Assembly: GCA_013397935.1 (NCBI GenBank)
Contig: VZRN01000634.1
Span: 3,733,072 to 3,797,071, forward strand
Direction: 5' to 3'
Source of the DNA: Dasyornis broadbenti
Lineage: Eukaryota; Chordata; Aves; Passeriformes; Dasyornithidae
DNA: 64,000 nt
Translations under genes and position numbers: made by a program
The notes under the pieces: model-generated
Told to the model about the DNA's origin: nothing
Database searches by the model: none
Seen by the model: only the letters and a program-made list of their open reading frames with translations
In this document: piece by piece, positions 12,266 through 24,100 of the stretch
Position numbering within the stretch: position 1 is the stretch's first letter
Layout: every line of letters begins with the position of its first letter

Positions 12266-14310
12266 CCACATATCACAGATTTTTGTCTCTTTTTGGCAGA
12301 GTTTGAGGAGGCAGATTATTTCTCAGCGCACAGTGTGGATGGATGCTGCACTGTTTTAAATGGAGAAGCATTCTCTGTAACCTGAGGGATACTGCCAAGT
12401 CTGGTTTCTTTGAAATCAATTCAAGAGATTCATGCTCAGACTTGGCTGCAGTATGGAGGAATACACTTTTTGATCAAATCACAAAACAACAAGTTCTTAT
12501 AGCTCCTCTTCTATTGGGATGCAATGCTTTCTTGGAGGAAAAAAAAAAACAAAACAGACATTTTCTTTGAACACACTATATTCTACCATGTATTTGCTGG
12601 TGTGTTCTACTCTTAATCAGAATAAAGGACACAAATACCAGGTTGAAATATCTTTGCTGCCCTAGAAAAACACGATCAGTTATCTGAATCCATTGTTTAA
12701 ATTTGTATGATTTCAGGAGAAAATGAAACAGGTAATTACACAAGCCACACAATGCCCTTTCCTGTACAATTAGAAATCAGTGCAATGAGGCTTCCTCTTG
12801 TTTGTTCATTTATTTGGTTTACAACAGAGACATTAGGGGAATTCAGTTGAAAAATGTGTGCAAGATAAATTTCCAAGCTGATGACCGAAATAGTGTTGTG
12901 TGGAACGCAGATTATGTTCCATCCCTTGCTTCAGACAAATCCTTCTCGCGTGGTCTGTGCAGAACAGCAAAAGTTTGCGCTCTTCTTGATCACCGATATT
13001 TTAGAATTCTACCAATGGTAGATAAAATGATCCTTCCAATCTCAAGCATCTCATTAGTCTTGCATTTGACCTGAACTAAAGAAGGTCAATTACCATATCG
13101 AAATCATTCCGTGGTTAATTACTTTTGCCATTCAGTTCAACAGCAAAACTATTTTAATGAAGGCTTGTTACTGAAATTATTATTTCATTACATTTTAAAT
13201 AGATAGATACTTTTTTTTTTTTAAGTTCAATATCCAAAGCTCAAACTGAGTAGCACCTGGCATCACCACACATCTTCTTCTACTGACACTAACAAGAGTC
13301 ACAGACCAACAAATGAAAACATCAAAATTGCTGAAAAACAGAGTTTAGCACGGTTTACTGCTGGCACAGGACTCAGGTGGCAATACTCAGGGACCACAGG
13401 TCTTGCCTCACCTTCAGTCCCTCCAAAACAAAATAAACCAACAAGAAAAAGCCAGCAAGGTCTTGTTTTACTGCTCTTAGTTCTGGTTCTCTGCAGACCA
13501 CACTGAGGGCATGTGTACAACAAACTCCTGGAACATCAGCTGTTACACTTGCCCACTAGAACCTATAAACAATACTGACCCTTTTCACGTTTCTGAGCAT
13601 AACACAACAAAACCATCAGGGTGCTAAACCAAATGCTGGAACGCTGTACTTGCCAGTTCTCACCTTCCCTCAAAGGAACTAAGAGCTTATGATTTAGAGA
13701 ATATGCAGGTCAGTATTCCACCTTCAGTGGGAAACTTTGATCTTTTATCTAAATATTGTCTGCAAGACAAGAACGAAATAATTGTGCGCTCAGTTGGTTT
13801 CCGGTAGGTTCCAGTACCTGCAGACTTCCACGTGTTTGTAACTTTGCACCAGACAGTTTAAATGCCTCACCCTCTATCAGAAATCAAAGATGCATTTTTA
13901 TTTACTCATTTTTCACGCATTGCTTTTGCAAATTGTCTGCAGAAGGCTTCATTACGATGTTTTAGCAAGCAGGCCACCTAGTGCCTGACAATAACAAGTA
14001 CTCTGGAACGACCTGAAGTGTTCACAAGGAGTAACACCACTCACTCACCTGGACAGCAAAACCATGTTGCCAAGCTAAAACTCTGCAAAAATAATAGAGA
14101 AGTCCCCTCTGACCTCAAGCAGAACTGTGAGAGTTTCCTGGAACAATTTTAAATGTGGCATAGATACACATCTTTATCTTGCTAGGAAAATTAAAATTAT
14201 TTTCTCTAAGAATTCACTTTGTAGGTAATCTAGCTACTTGTAAGATTTCAATTATTGCAGTCTATTGTTGAAAAAACTAAATGCCAGTCTTTTTTTTATG
14301 AAAGGGTTCT

Positions 14311-14513
14311 GCCCCCAGAGGCTGCTGGGCACTGCCCAGGCTCCCCAGGGAATGGGCACGGCCCCGAGGCTGCCAGAGCTCCAGGAGCGTTTGGACAGCG
14401 CTGCCAGGGATGCTCAGGGTGGGATTGTTGGGGTGTCTGGGCAGGGCCAGGAGCTGGGCTGGATGATTCCTGTGAGTCCCATTCCACTCAGCATATTCTG
14501 TGATTCTGTGATT
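14311..14513 (+). mobile_element. CR1 LINE 3' fragment, plus orientation
   Basis: The block is GC-rich against AT-rich flanks and reads as the 3' end of a chicken-repeat-1 retrotransposon. The recognised features are the GGGCACTGCCCAGGCTCCCC-type segment, then GGGCTGGATGATTCCTGTGA, GTCCCATTCCACTCAGCATA, and the TTCTGTGATTCTGTGATT tail typical of CR1. It is 5'-truncated, as most CR1 copies are. The open frames across it on both strands are repeat-derived. Confidence 0.88.
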
Positions 14514-15625
14514 TCCCATTATTCTCCAATGCATGAAATTTCCAATTTAATATAACAAAATTAAGAATAATGTCATGTTTCAATACTGTGAATGGCACAT
14601 GTGGTAGTACTATTGCACGAGCTATTTCCCCCTAATTCATTTGTGTCAGTATTTTAGAATCCAATTCGGTGTCTTTTAAGATTGTTGGCTAAGTTTCTAT
14701 AAACATCAAGAGATACAGTGCCTATTAAGCTTTCTGTTTCATCTTGGCGATATACTGCTTCTCTCTATATTGGAATGAAAATTCAATAATCTCAAGAAGC
14801 AGGCAATACTCCCTCAAAGTAAGAAAGACTGCTTCTTTCGTTACTCAAACTTAAATTACCCTTTCCTCAGAATGGTGAGATTTTAAGCCCAAAGAAAGGC
14901 TATTTTCAAAGGCATCAGAAGATATGGAAAATATTTTCTTATTCAGATTTTACAGACTAATTTTCAAATATCCTCATTTGACATGTGGCCAGGAAAGTAC
15001 ATCAGATCACAAATAGTTTAGTCATAACCAGCGTTTTGGTGCCCCTGAACTTCAGTGGAATTTGGGGTCCCAGAGCACTGGGAAATGTGTATCCAATGCT
15101 GCGTATCTCATCCAGTGCTCTAAAAGCCAAAGTTAAATATTTTTTTTTCAGAAACCTATTTACTCTGGAAAGCATAATACTCTGAATCTCCTGGTTCAAT
15201 TTATAAACTTATTTAGGATTTATGTGTCTACAGATATGTGAGTATATATATAGTGCTTATATGGAAAAGAAGTAACAGAAAGCGTTCAGTGAAATAAACT
15301 TCTTTAGAGCACTAAAGCAAACTTGAAGAGAACATGCTCACTATTTACAAAACTGCTCAAGGTAATAGTTAGAGATTTTCTTTCCCCAAGATACTGAACT
15401 CTGGAGGCAACTGTGACCGCAGAACTCTCCAAAACTCTCCAACACCATTTACATTGCACTGCACTTCCTACTGATAAGATTTACTTTGATGGGCATTTAT
15501 ATTTACAAAACAAACAACCAAACAAAAAACCAGGCCAAGGTGTTACATATGCCTAGAACAGGAATTAAATTCTGAATGTGTTTCAAGGAAAATAACCTTC
15601 TCCTCTGTGATAAATTAATGCTCCC

Positions 15626-15898
15626 ACATGCCAAATTTCAATTCTAATATTTAGATTCCAACAACAAAATTCCCCTGTAGCATTTTGTGAGCTTTTTGGA
15701 GTTTCACAGGGAGAAGGCCTTACCCTTTCTGAAACAATACAGTTTTATTCCCCGTATCTTTNACATGCCAAATTTCAATTCTATTATTTAGATTCCAACA
15801 CCAAAATTCCCCTGTAGCATTTTGTGAGCTTTTTGGAGTTTCACAGGGAGAAGGCCTTACCCTTTCTGAAACAATACAGTTTTATTCCCCGTATCTTT
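15626..15898 (+). repeat. 136-bp near-identical duplication separated by one N
   Basis: Copy 1 is 15626-15761, the single N is 15762 and copy 2 is 15763-15898. The copies start at ACATGCCAAATTTC and end at CCCCGTATCTTT. They differ at only two positions (TAATATT versus TATTATT, and CAACAAC versus CAACACC). A duplication breaking exactly on an N is the usual sign of two overlapping contigs, possibly two haplotypes, joined without merging. It should be treated as one locus until shown otherwise. Confidence 0.9.
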
Positions 15899-18800
15899 AT
15901 ATCTACTAGTCAGGTATGAGAAGGACAAAGGACTCTCATCCATACCTCTTTGATTACTTCTCCCTTTGTGATCTGAAAGGCATCACGCCTCCTCAAACAT
16001 TAATAACAGGAAACAAAACAAATTAAATAAACTGAACAAATATTTAATCCCTGCCCCAAAGTTCCTGGTGACTGTGTGACAGAGCCAGTAATGTCTGGAA
16101 TAATTAAAAAGGGAGTACATGAACAAGATCATGACATGACCAGGAATCTCTCTCATGGTGGATTTGCAGTTGGACAGGAATGTTACAATACAAGAAATCA
16201 ATATTTACCAAAACAATCCAATCTAACACCAACATGCTGGAGTGAGAGAGCATTCCCAATAATGGTCATGGGCTAAATGGGTCTCTCATGGGGACACCAT
16301 CATATAAGGATTATAAGGATTAATTTTCAGGTATGTTGGAGCTGCTGAAGCTGACTGAATTTTCACTTTTTCCGGTCTTGAAGAATCAATTATGAAGCAG
16401 GATCCAAAAAGCGAAAATGCCGGCTGCAAGAATGGCTGCACCACCAATGCTGCTTGTCCTTTCCTGCCTAGCAGTTTTCCCTCTTTTGGAGTGACAACTG
16501 TGAATGAACTTAATCCAAGTACATGTGAGAGGACCTGTGGCTGGTTGTTGTCATCAGTGTGTAACATCCCCTGGGTGACAGGGTCTCTCACTCTGCTGAG
16601 TGCTCGTGCATATTGACAAGGACGCTGCCTGCCAGAAATGACAATACAGCGCAGTACTTCTGTAGCTGTATCAGGCCTCCTAGCCTGCTGCACAGTGCCA
16701 CAGCACAGGCTGCTCTCCCTGACTCTTCTGTAGTTCCTACACCAACTGCATTCTCTCAGGTCCTTAAGATTCAGGATCCTTCCCTGGAAAACTAATTTTT
16801 TTTTTCCCCCCAATACAATGGAAGGGACTTAAATGGAGCAAAGTCGTGCATAACAAGGCATGTCCTATTACAAGACTAATCTATAAGGCTCTGTCTTTAT
16901 TCTTTCTATCCTCAGCGTAAGTCCAGAGTAGAAATAGAAACAAAAGGGTTTGGTTTCCTCACGGACTCCAGTAGGCTGGAGGGACAATGGAATTGGCTGC
17001 TGGAATTCCGATGTTGGCATCTATTGCAAGGCTGAGCAGCACAGGCTGCTGCGAGCTGGGGGGAAATGACAGAGTATCCATGGATCCCATCGAGTGCTGC
17101 AGCAGGAACACTGCCATTATTTGCAAAGAGTTTAATCATTTATAATTCTTCTATTTGAGGAAATGGCCAATAGTATTAGCCATGCAAGCCTCTGCGGGCT
17201 AATGTAATTAGTCTTGCGCATTTTAAGACCAGATAGAACGGTATTAGAAAGAATGGAGGACTATTTTAATTGGATGATGGCAAAATCCCTCTAAGCACTA
17301 TGGCTGTCTCCTGTGTTCAAAATCCTCTGAAAAGTTCATAGATTCCAATTGTTTTCTGCAGCAACAGTATTTCTATCTAAATTATATTAAACGTGTCAGC
17401 TCATTTCCAGAGCAAAAATGATAAAAGCACATTCAACTTCAGCAAAGCTGATCACTTTAAAGAAAAATATAAGATAATTAAAAGCTGTTACAACTGACAA
17501 TACAACACTGCAGCTTCAAAATTCTTCCCTAATTACAGCTGCTAACTTTTAATAGCAACTGTAACAGTGAGTCAGATTTGACATTACAATAGCATCCCAA
17601 CCTCTTATTTGGGAGAAAGGCTCTTGAGGAAAATACAATTACAAGGTGAGCACATCCAGCCAAGACCATTGCAAGTTTTGAAAAGCCAGTGATTGCTTTC
17701 ATTTTTAGTCTTGTTGAGAAACCTGGATTAGCTCCCCTTTGTTTGAATGCAGTCCTTTTAAAAGGTCGACTGTAAGCAGGTGGAGCTGATTCCCAAAAAA
17801 CATTCAGGGGCCTTAAAGAGAATGGGCACTGCTCCTTGAAAAGCCCTTCTTCTATAGGTAATTTCTGAGCCAAGCAGAGGCTCACATAAATAGCTTTATA
17901 CCATTCTTGTTCTTGTAAAGTATTTGTATGACAGGATAAGAGAAGGGCGTTCTGGAGCACACTGTACTCCTGGGTTCTCTATTAATTAACCTTTTCTTAG
18001 TTTGATATTAATGTGTTAGAAAGGCAGAGAAATTCTGAAACTGATATAGCTGAAAGACTGTGGATGTTTCTGCCCTCCAAGAACATATTGTCTCCATTAT
18101 CTCTAAGAGGGATTAAAGAAGGGATGGAAATTAGAGCCAGTTAGGCTTTTGCTGAGCTGTACAACAGCAGCTCCTGGTCTCCCAGGCAGCCTCAGCGTGT
18201 CTCACCTTCAACCTTGCGCAATTGGCACTTCTTTCCACAAAAGGAGGATACAAAAGCAGAAACGTCCGAATTCCTTTACCAGCACAGACCGAGAAAATTC
18301 CCATAATGGACATTTTATCCAGAACCTGGGAAGTCTTTATCGTTCTGTGCTTTATCATTTACCCACAGGTTTAAAATCTTAGGCTACACATCTCTGTCCT
18401 CGTACGTATTGAGGGTATGAATTGTATCTGAGAACCTTTAAACCAAAGTGCTTTTTGAAACCAAATCGTGTTCAGTGATTTTCACCCATCACTGAGAATT
18501 TGGTTATATGAAGAAGTAGTTCCCTCAGCTCGTATTGGTGATGCAGTGCACAGAGAAAATGCAAAATGTCTCACGAAAAGGAAAACGCACAAAATTTCAT
18601 CAGTGGTCTACTGCACCGAAAAGAACGACAAGAACATTCTAAGATCAATACAGTGTTAGAATAAAAACTGAATCAAATTCTTTTCTCAGATAGTCAGCGG
18701 TTTAGGTTTGTCAAATTAACGGGCAATTCTTTGTAGACTTCATGGCTTATCCTGTCAGTTCCTTGCATTAAGCAAAATTACTATTAAATAACTCTTTCTG

Positions 18801-19999
18801 AGGAAATCTTTCGGCTTAAAGCTAATGCCAACATTCAGGTGTGGAAGATTAATTTCTGTAGAGTTTGACCTGTGAAACCTCCAAGCAGAAGAGCAGAGGA
18901 ACATAAAGCTGGGGTCTTCAATCTCCAAAGTATCTCCTGGTGTGTGGTACTGCATAATTCCCTCAAGAGTGATACACTGCTATTTTGAGAAAGCGGGTTT
19001 TTTTCAGGTCTCACCTGGTTTTAAAAGTAATTGAAGAGGAACAATTCATCCCATTTAAAGTATCCCAAGAGTAGAAGTTAGTGGAAAAGAACTTCTAAGA
19101 GCAAATGAGGAAGGATCTAAAAGAAAAACACTCGAGGGATCATATCTCAGACACAATTTTTTTTTTTTTTTTTTAAATTACAGGTGCTCATAATTACTTG
19201 TAAGGGAGAAAACTAATTATGGCAGTCTTCAGGGAGCTTAAACATGGTAACTACTGAGAGAAAGCAGCCTGGGCTTTTGAAAGTTATTTGTGTATATTGC
19301 TTACACTTCCAGTCCTTGGTGGCATGCAAGTATCCCTATTTTCTTTTTTTTCTTTCTTTTATTTTGTTGTACACATAACTACTTTTATTTTTGTTAAATA
19401 ATTAGACATAAATCATAGTTCTTTCTGAATGTCCTGTTTTTAAAAGTTTTAAAAAGGTTTTCTCATTATACACAGAGAATATTCCCATGTTCACTAAACG
19501 TACACATGAAATCTCATGTTTATCAACAATATGTTTAAGCCCTGGTGAAAAAAAATGCAATTTTCTTTTCTGTTCATATGAACAAATGTGTTCTGGTACA
19601 GAGACAAACAATAAACACTTAAATATTTTATGTCATTATGCAAAATTGCTGTTGTGCCGCCACACTCTGTATAATAACAGCTATAGATGTGGCTTAAAAG
19701 ATCAAATTAAAACATTTAGAACAACTCAATATGTTTTGAATAAGGCTTTTGCACATGTCCCAGCTATTGGTATTCCCATGTATTATACATTTAGTCATTC
19801 TTCAGACTCAAATTACCACAACCCCAAGGCAAACGTGTACAAGCACCAAGTGTTGTGTCCCCTTCTACAAATCATCTGCGTTGGCAAAACAAGGGGCAGG
19901 GAAGAAAATACGTCTGCTTTACTGTGTATTACTTACCTGGCAGATTATTACATCATATCTGGAATATTCAGTAAATTCTAGGATTAAAGACAATAAATT

Positions 20000-20026
20000 A
20001 GAATTTCACCTTGGAAGTGAAATTCT
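20000..20026 (+). repeat. Short perfect inverted repeat (10-bp stem, 7-nt loop)
   Basis: AGAATTTCAC at 20000-20009 pairs with GTGAAATTCT at 20017-20026. The stem is too short for a microRNA precursor and no T run follows it. No function is assigned. Confidence 0.85.
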
Positions 20027-20514
20027 GTGAGTGAACAGTTAAAGGTGTTTTTATCAGCTTTTTACTTGGTACAGCTAATGAAGCGATCTGTTAGGTGTAA
20101 TTCTAATATTCTTTTTTATATACTTCCTATTTAGATTCATTTGAATTTGTAACAAGCAGTCTCATTACCCATTCCTTCTAGGTCCCAGTGACAAATCTTA
20201 AATGATCACTCAGTAATTAATTAACAAAAAGCACCTACACCTCACTGAATTTGGCAAAACGTCTCTAGTCATAAGAGTATGCTAATTAAGAGATTCCCAT
20301 ATATTATTTGTTGAGTTACAGCAGTCTAGAAGTCTAGTTATAAGTACAAACATAATGATAAAATGTGATTCTTCAGCTATTACAAATACTTTCAGCATAA
20401 TTATTTTTATTGTGATACTCTCAGTTTCTTTGAAAAAATTGTCTCGGCAAGTAGCCCACTACAGACACTGGAATTTCTGAGGACAGACTTCAGCTCAGGA
20501 AGGGATTTTTTCAG

Positions 20515-21102
20515 GTGGGTGAGATTCTGAGTGAGGCAGCTCCGAAAGGAAAAGGATCTCAAGTGAGCTGGAAGCCCTGTAAGGGCACCCTTCTGCAAGA
20601 AGAACACTCCGTCCCCAGGAAAATGAGCAGAAATACCAGGAGACCTTGGTTTCACAGGGAACTCATGGCTGAGCTCATCCATACACAGGACGTGAAAGTG
20701 AAGAAAGATGAGAGAAACTCAACTTTGCCTCAGTCTTTGTCTTCAGAGAAAGGTCTGAGTCTCAAGACAAGGTTCAAGGAGGGAAGGAAGTACCCAACAC
20801 GGAAAAAATCGCAGGAGGGAAAAGCTGGGCCCTTTCCTGAGGTGCCCAGTGAGAGAACAAGGGACAGGCTCAAACACCGTAATCAGGAAGGTTCTGACTG
20901 CGCATTATGGCCAAAAGCCATCTCTGGGGCTAATTAGGCACTGGAGCAGGTTGCCAGGAGAGGCTGTGTGCAGGTTAAGACCTCACTGGACAAACCCTAA
21001 AGCAATCAGATCTGAATTCACGCCTGAGATTGCTCTGAGCAGACAGAGGCTGGACTAGAAACTCCCAAGGTTCCTTCCTATGTGAATTATTCTACGATTC
21101 CA
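20515..21102 (+). mobile_element. CR1 LINE fragment, plus orientation, diverged
   Basis: The 3' core at about 20937-21102 matches the CR1 3' region: GCACTGGAGCAGGTTGCCAG then AGAGGCTGTG, later CTCACTGGACAAACC, GAGGCTGGACTAGA, GGTTCCTTCC and a degenerate ATTCTACGATTC tail. Upstream, TTTGCCTCAGTCTTTG and TTTCACAGGGAACTCATGG resemble stretches of the CR1 reverse transcriptase ORF, so the copy probably extends left to about 20515 with internal deletions. Open frames of 140 and 91 codons on the two strands come from this decayed element and are not host genes. Confidence 0.75.
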
Positions 21103-24100
21103 TAAAAATTTAATCACAAGGATAAGGTACAGGTATGAGCTTGATTTGTGGAAGGCAGTGCTTCCATTTCTTTAATCTTGTGCCAGGGTAAAGGCAGGAG
21201 AAAACCTTCACAGCAGTTACATTTGTGTCAGGTCAAAAAGTCTGTGTCGGTTTTTTAGTATGAGCCAAAGATAACCGAAGACAAAAACTTGATGAGCATT
21301 TGCATAATTGAAAAGGCAAAAATTGCTCCTCAGAACTATTTTAAATAATTCTTTGCAGTACCAGACTTTTTGGGCATGTTTTTCCTTCCTGCTAATGAAA
21401 ACTATTTGAACCATGAAAAGAGGTTCACCTTTAATCCTAAATACTGTTTCAATGGGGGGAAAAAAAAAAAAAAGAAACAAAGTATTTTGCATGCATTGTA
21501 GACTCCTTAAACTAGTCAGCATCCTTTGAAAACTGGAAAAATTCCTAGAAAATAGGGGAGGGAGAAATTTCTCACATGATGTAAATAGCACTTAATTCCA
21601 TCGCCTATGGGTCTCTGTTTCCAGTGACAAAGTCATTGCACAAAGAAATTGCAACAAAGCAGAATAAGAATCTTGCCTTTAAAGACGGAATTAAGCATGG
21701 ATCAGGCACAAGTATGCTTTCCAAAAAAACTTCCCAAATCTTGAGCAAAGTTCTAAGCAGATATAAATTCAGATTTTTGAAGTTGCGTTTGCGTACCACC
21801 ATGAATGGTTTACACAGTTTCCCTTGATAAATGCGTTAGCATCCCCATAGTTTCTCACAAACAAGTGTGTTAATTGAGTTTGTTGATAGAATGAATGTGG
21901 CAAGCAACAGAAATTGGTGCACATTTTTAAAACTAAATACAATTCCAAAGAAAAGAAACCAAGAAGATTCTGCATTTCAACTTTATAGCTGCAAACTTTT
22001 TAAATGGATGGAATATATAAAGGATGTCTTATCTCTAGTCAGAAGCTAGCAGTACCTCAGAACATTCCTCATGCTACAGAATGTAAAAAGGAGACAGAAA
22101 ATACATTTTCCCCCCAAACTGTTCAGAAATTATAGCCAGTAGGCGGTTGTGCTTTAACTTTAAAAAGCATGCCCGAACTTCATGACTTTCTGCCTTTACC
22201 TCCAGCAAGGTTTATTTTTGGTTCCTTTCCAACAGAAAAATGGACTATGAGATTCTCTTCAGGTTTAAAGTAATTAGTAAACCCTTAGAATACTCATTAT
22301 AAATAGATCAAAGCTTCAACCCAACTTCAATACAAAGGCAAGCCTTTTAGATCAAACTTGAACTACCACCCATCCCGCATTCATCCTGCTGATATCTTAC
22401 TTTGGGTTCTGTTAAATTATTAACATCAAAATACTGAATAATTAATTATTTAAAGAAAAATAATAAGAAACTTCATTTATACTACTTTTATACCAATTAC
22501 ATCTTCTCTTTACTTCTTTCCTTTTTAATCTGGGCTGCTTTTTTTTCTGTACGTTTAATGGCTTAATCCCTCATTTATAGGTGAAACAAAACTAAAAGCA
22601 ATTAGGAATTCAAGAAAAGGCATGCAGGAGGCATTAGGCAGTAGCTGAAAAGGTAAAAATAAAGATGTTTGGAATGATGAAATTCTCCTGCTCTACCAAC
22701 AAGTACCTGGAATTCTTGATGACACTCCTAGGTGTCCAGTTGCCAGGGAAAATTAGAATGATGGAAATCAGGAATACTACTGTACACATAGCAGTAACAT
22801 GCAAGACTGTCCCCGGATGTTACTGTCATCCACAATATCCAGTTGGACATGAACAATAACATAAAAGAAGCTACACTGGGAATCTGAGTTCTGGAAAGAA
22901 CTATATGGCTTTTTCTGAATCAGGAAATTTTCTTCCATGCACAGTTTGTAGTTAGAATGGAATACAGTCACTAACTGCTGTACATAAAACACTTGGCCCA
23001 ACCAATCCAAAATACATCAATGCTGAATACAGCACAAAGAATGCAAAAGGAGCAAAATATTTGAATCTCTTTGCCTATGGAATTCAAGACAAATGCATGA
23101 TCTCAGAAGCATGAAGTTTAATAAAAATTAGCTTCAGTTTGTAGCAGTAATAGGAAAAAGGGAGTTTATAAATGAGCTGGCAGTGACGTCGATGGCACAG
23201 CCCTTCATGATCTCTACCACAAACACTGCAGCCTTCACTCAGGTGCTCACTGCCTCATGCTTGCCTTGTGCGCTCCGCACTGCCAAACCAGAGCAACCCT
23301 TCGGCAGCAGAGCTGAACAAGTTCATAAAAGAAAATGTCCTTTCACAAGGCATCCACATATGTCAGAAAACAGGATCACTGCATAAAAATGAGCACAGTG
23401 CAAGTGCCTCATCCCTTATCAACAAAAGAACTATGCTGAAGCACTGGTACTACTTAAAATTCACACCTTTTATATGAATTTCTGAGATTTACTGGATGGA
23501 TTTCAGGCAACTTAGTAGTTGTGTGTTGCCAATATAAAAGCAGCCAATAAAATCAACCCCCTGTTTTGCTAATATTTTCCTCGGACTTGGAAAAACCTTT
23601 AGGTAGAAAGGACAGATTTTGCCCTAAAATGCAATATCATCTTCAGATTTTTTTTTTTTACTTATTTAGAAATAATATAAAGATAAGACCATGCAGAACA
23701 ATGAAGATTCTTCTAATTCTCCCAGATAAAAAAAGCAGCCATTCATGCTCCAGCGCTGCAATCTCAGTAGTGTTTCTCAGAGCTTTCCCAGTTTCATTCC
23801 TACTACACTTGCTTGAATTCACCATACAGAGTTCACCAGCTGCACAGTCTATAGTGCACAGCACAGCTCTGAGCAACATCCCAAACTAAATCAGCAGAGC
23901 TTTCTTCGGGCTTTTCATCACCACCAGACTAAGATGCCTCTATTGATTCAAGTTCTCTGGTCTAATGTGTCTGGCAAAATGATGCACCAAATGCTTCCCA
24001 CAAGTTGGAGAGCAGCACTGAAACTTGGAATAGTTTATTCTGTGCTGCTTCCCTAGAAACAGAAAATGAAGCGAGGTTCTGGGACATTTTGCGGGTGGAT

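Larger units (their letters stand above)
1375..14310 (-). other. Intron 1 of the protocadherin gene, 3' part; no gene seen
   Basis: AT-rich non-coding DNA. It contains an LTR-like block ending near 9629, a 57-bp element present twice (5015-5071 and 7249-7305), a 35-bp tandem duplication (9990-10055), a GT microsatellite (12241-12265) and several A or T runs. The longest open frames (7580-8053 minus, 157 codons; 8752-9297 minus, 181 codons) have no recognisable motif or paired splice sites, and I treat them as chance or repeat-derived. No tRNA or other structured RNA gene was recognised. Confidence 0.6.

Noticed and set aside
20407..20937. 140- and 91-codon open frames on the two strands
   Set aside because: They fall at the left end of, or within, the decayed CR1 copy at 20515-21102.
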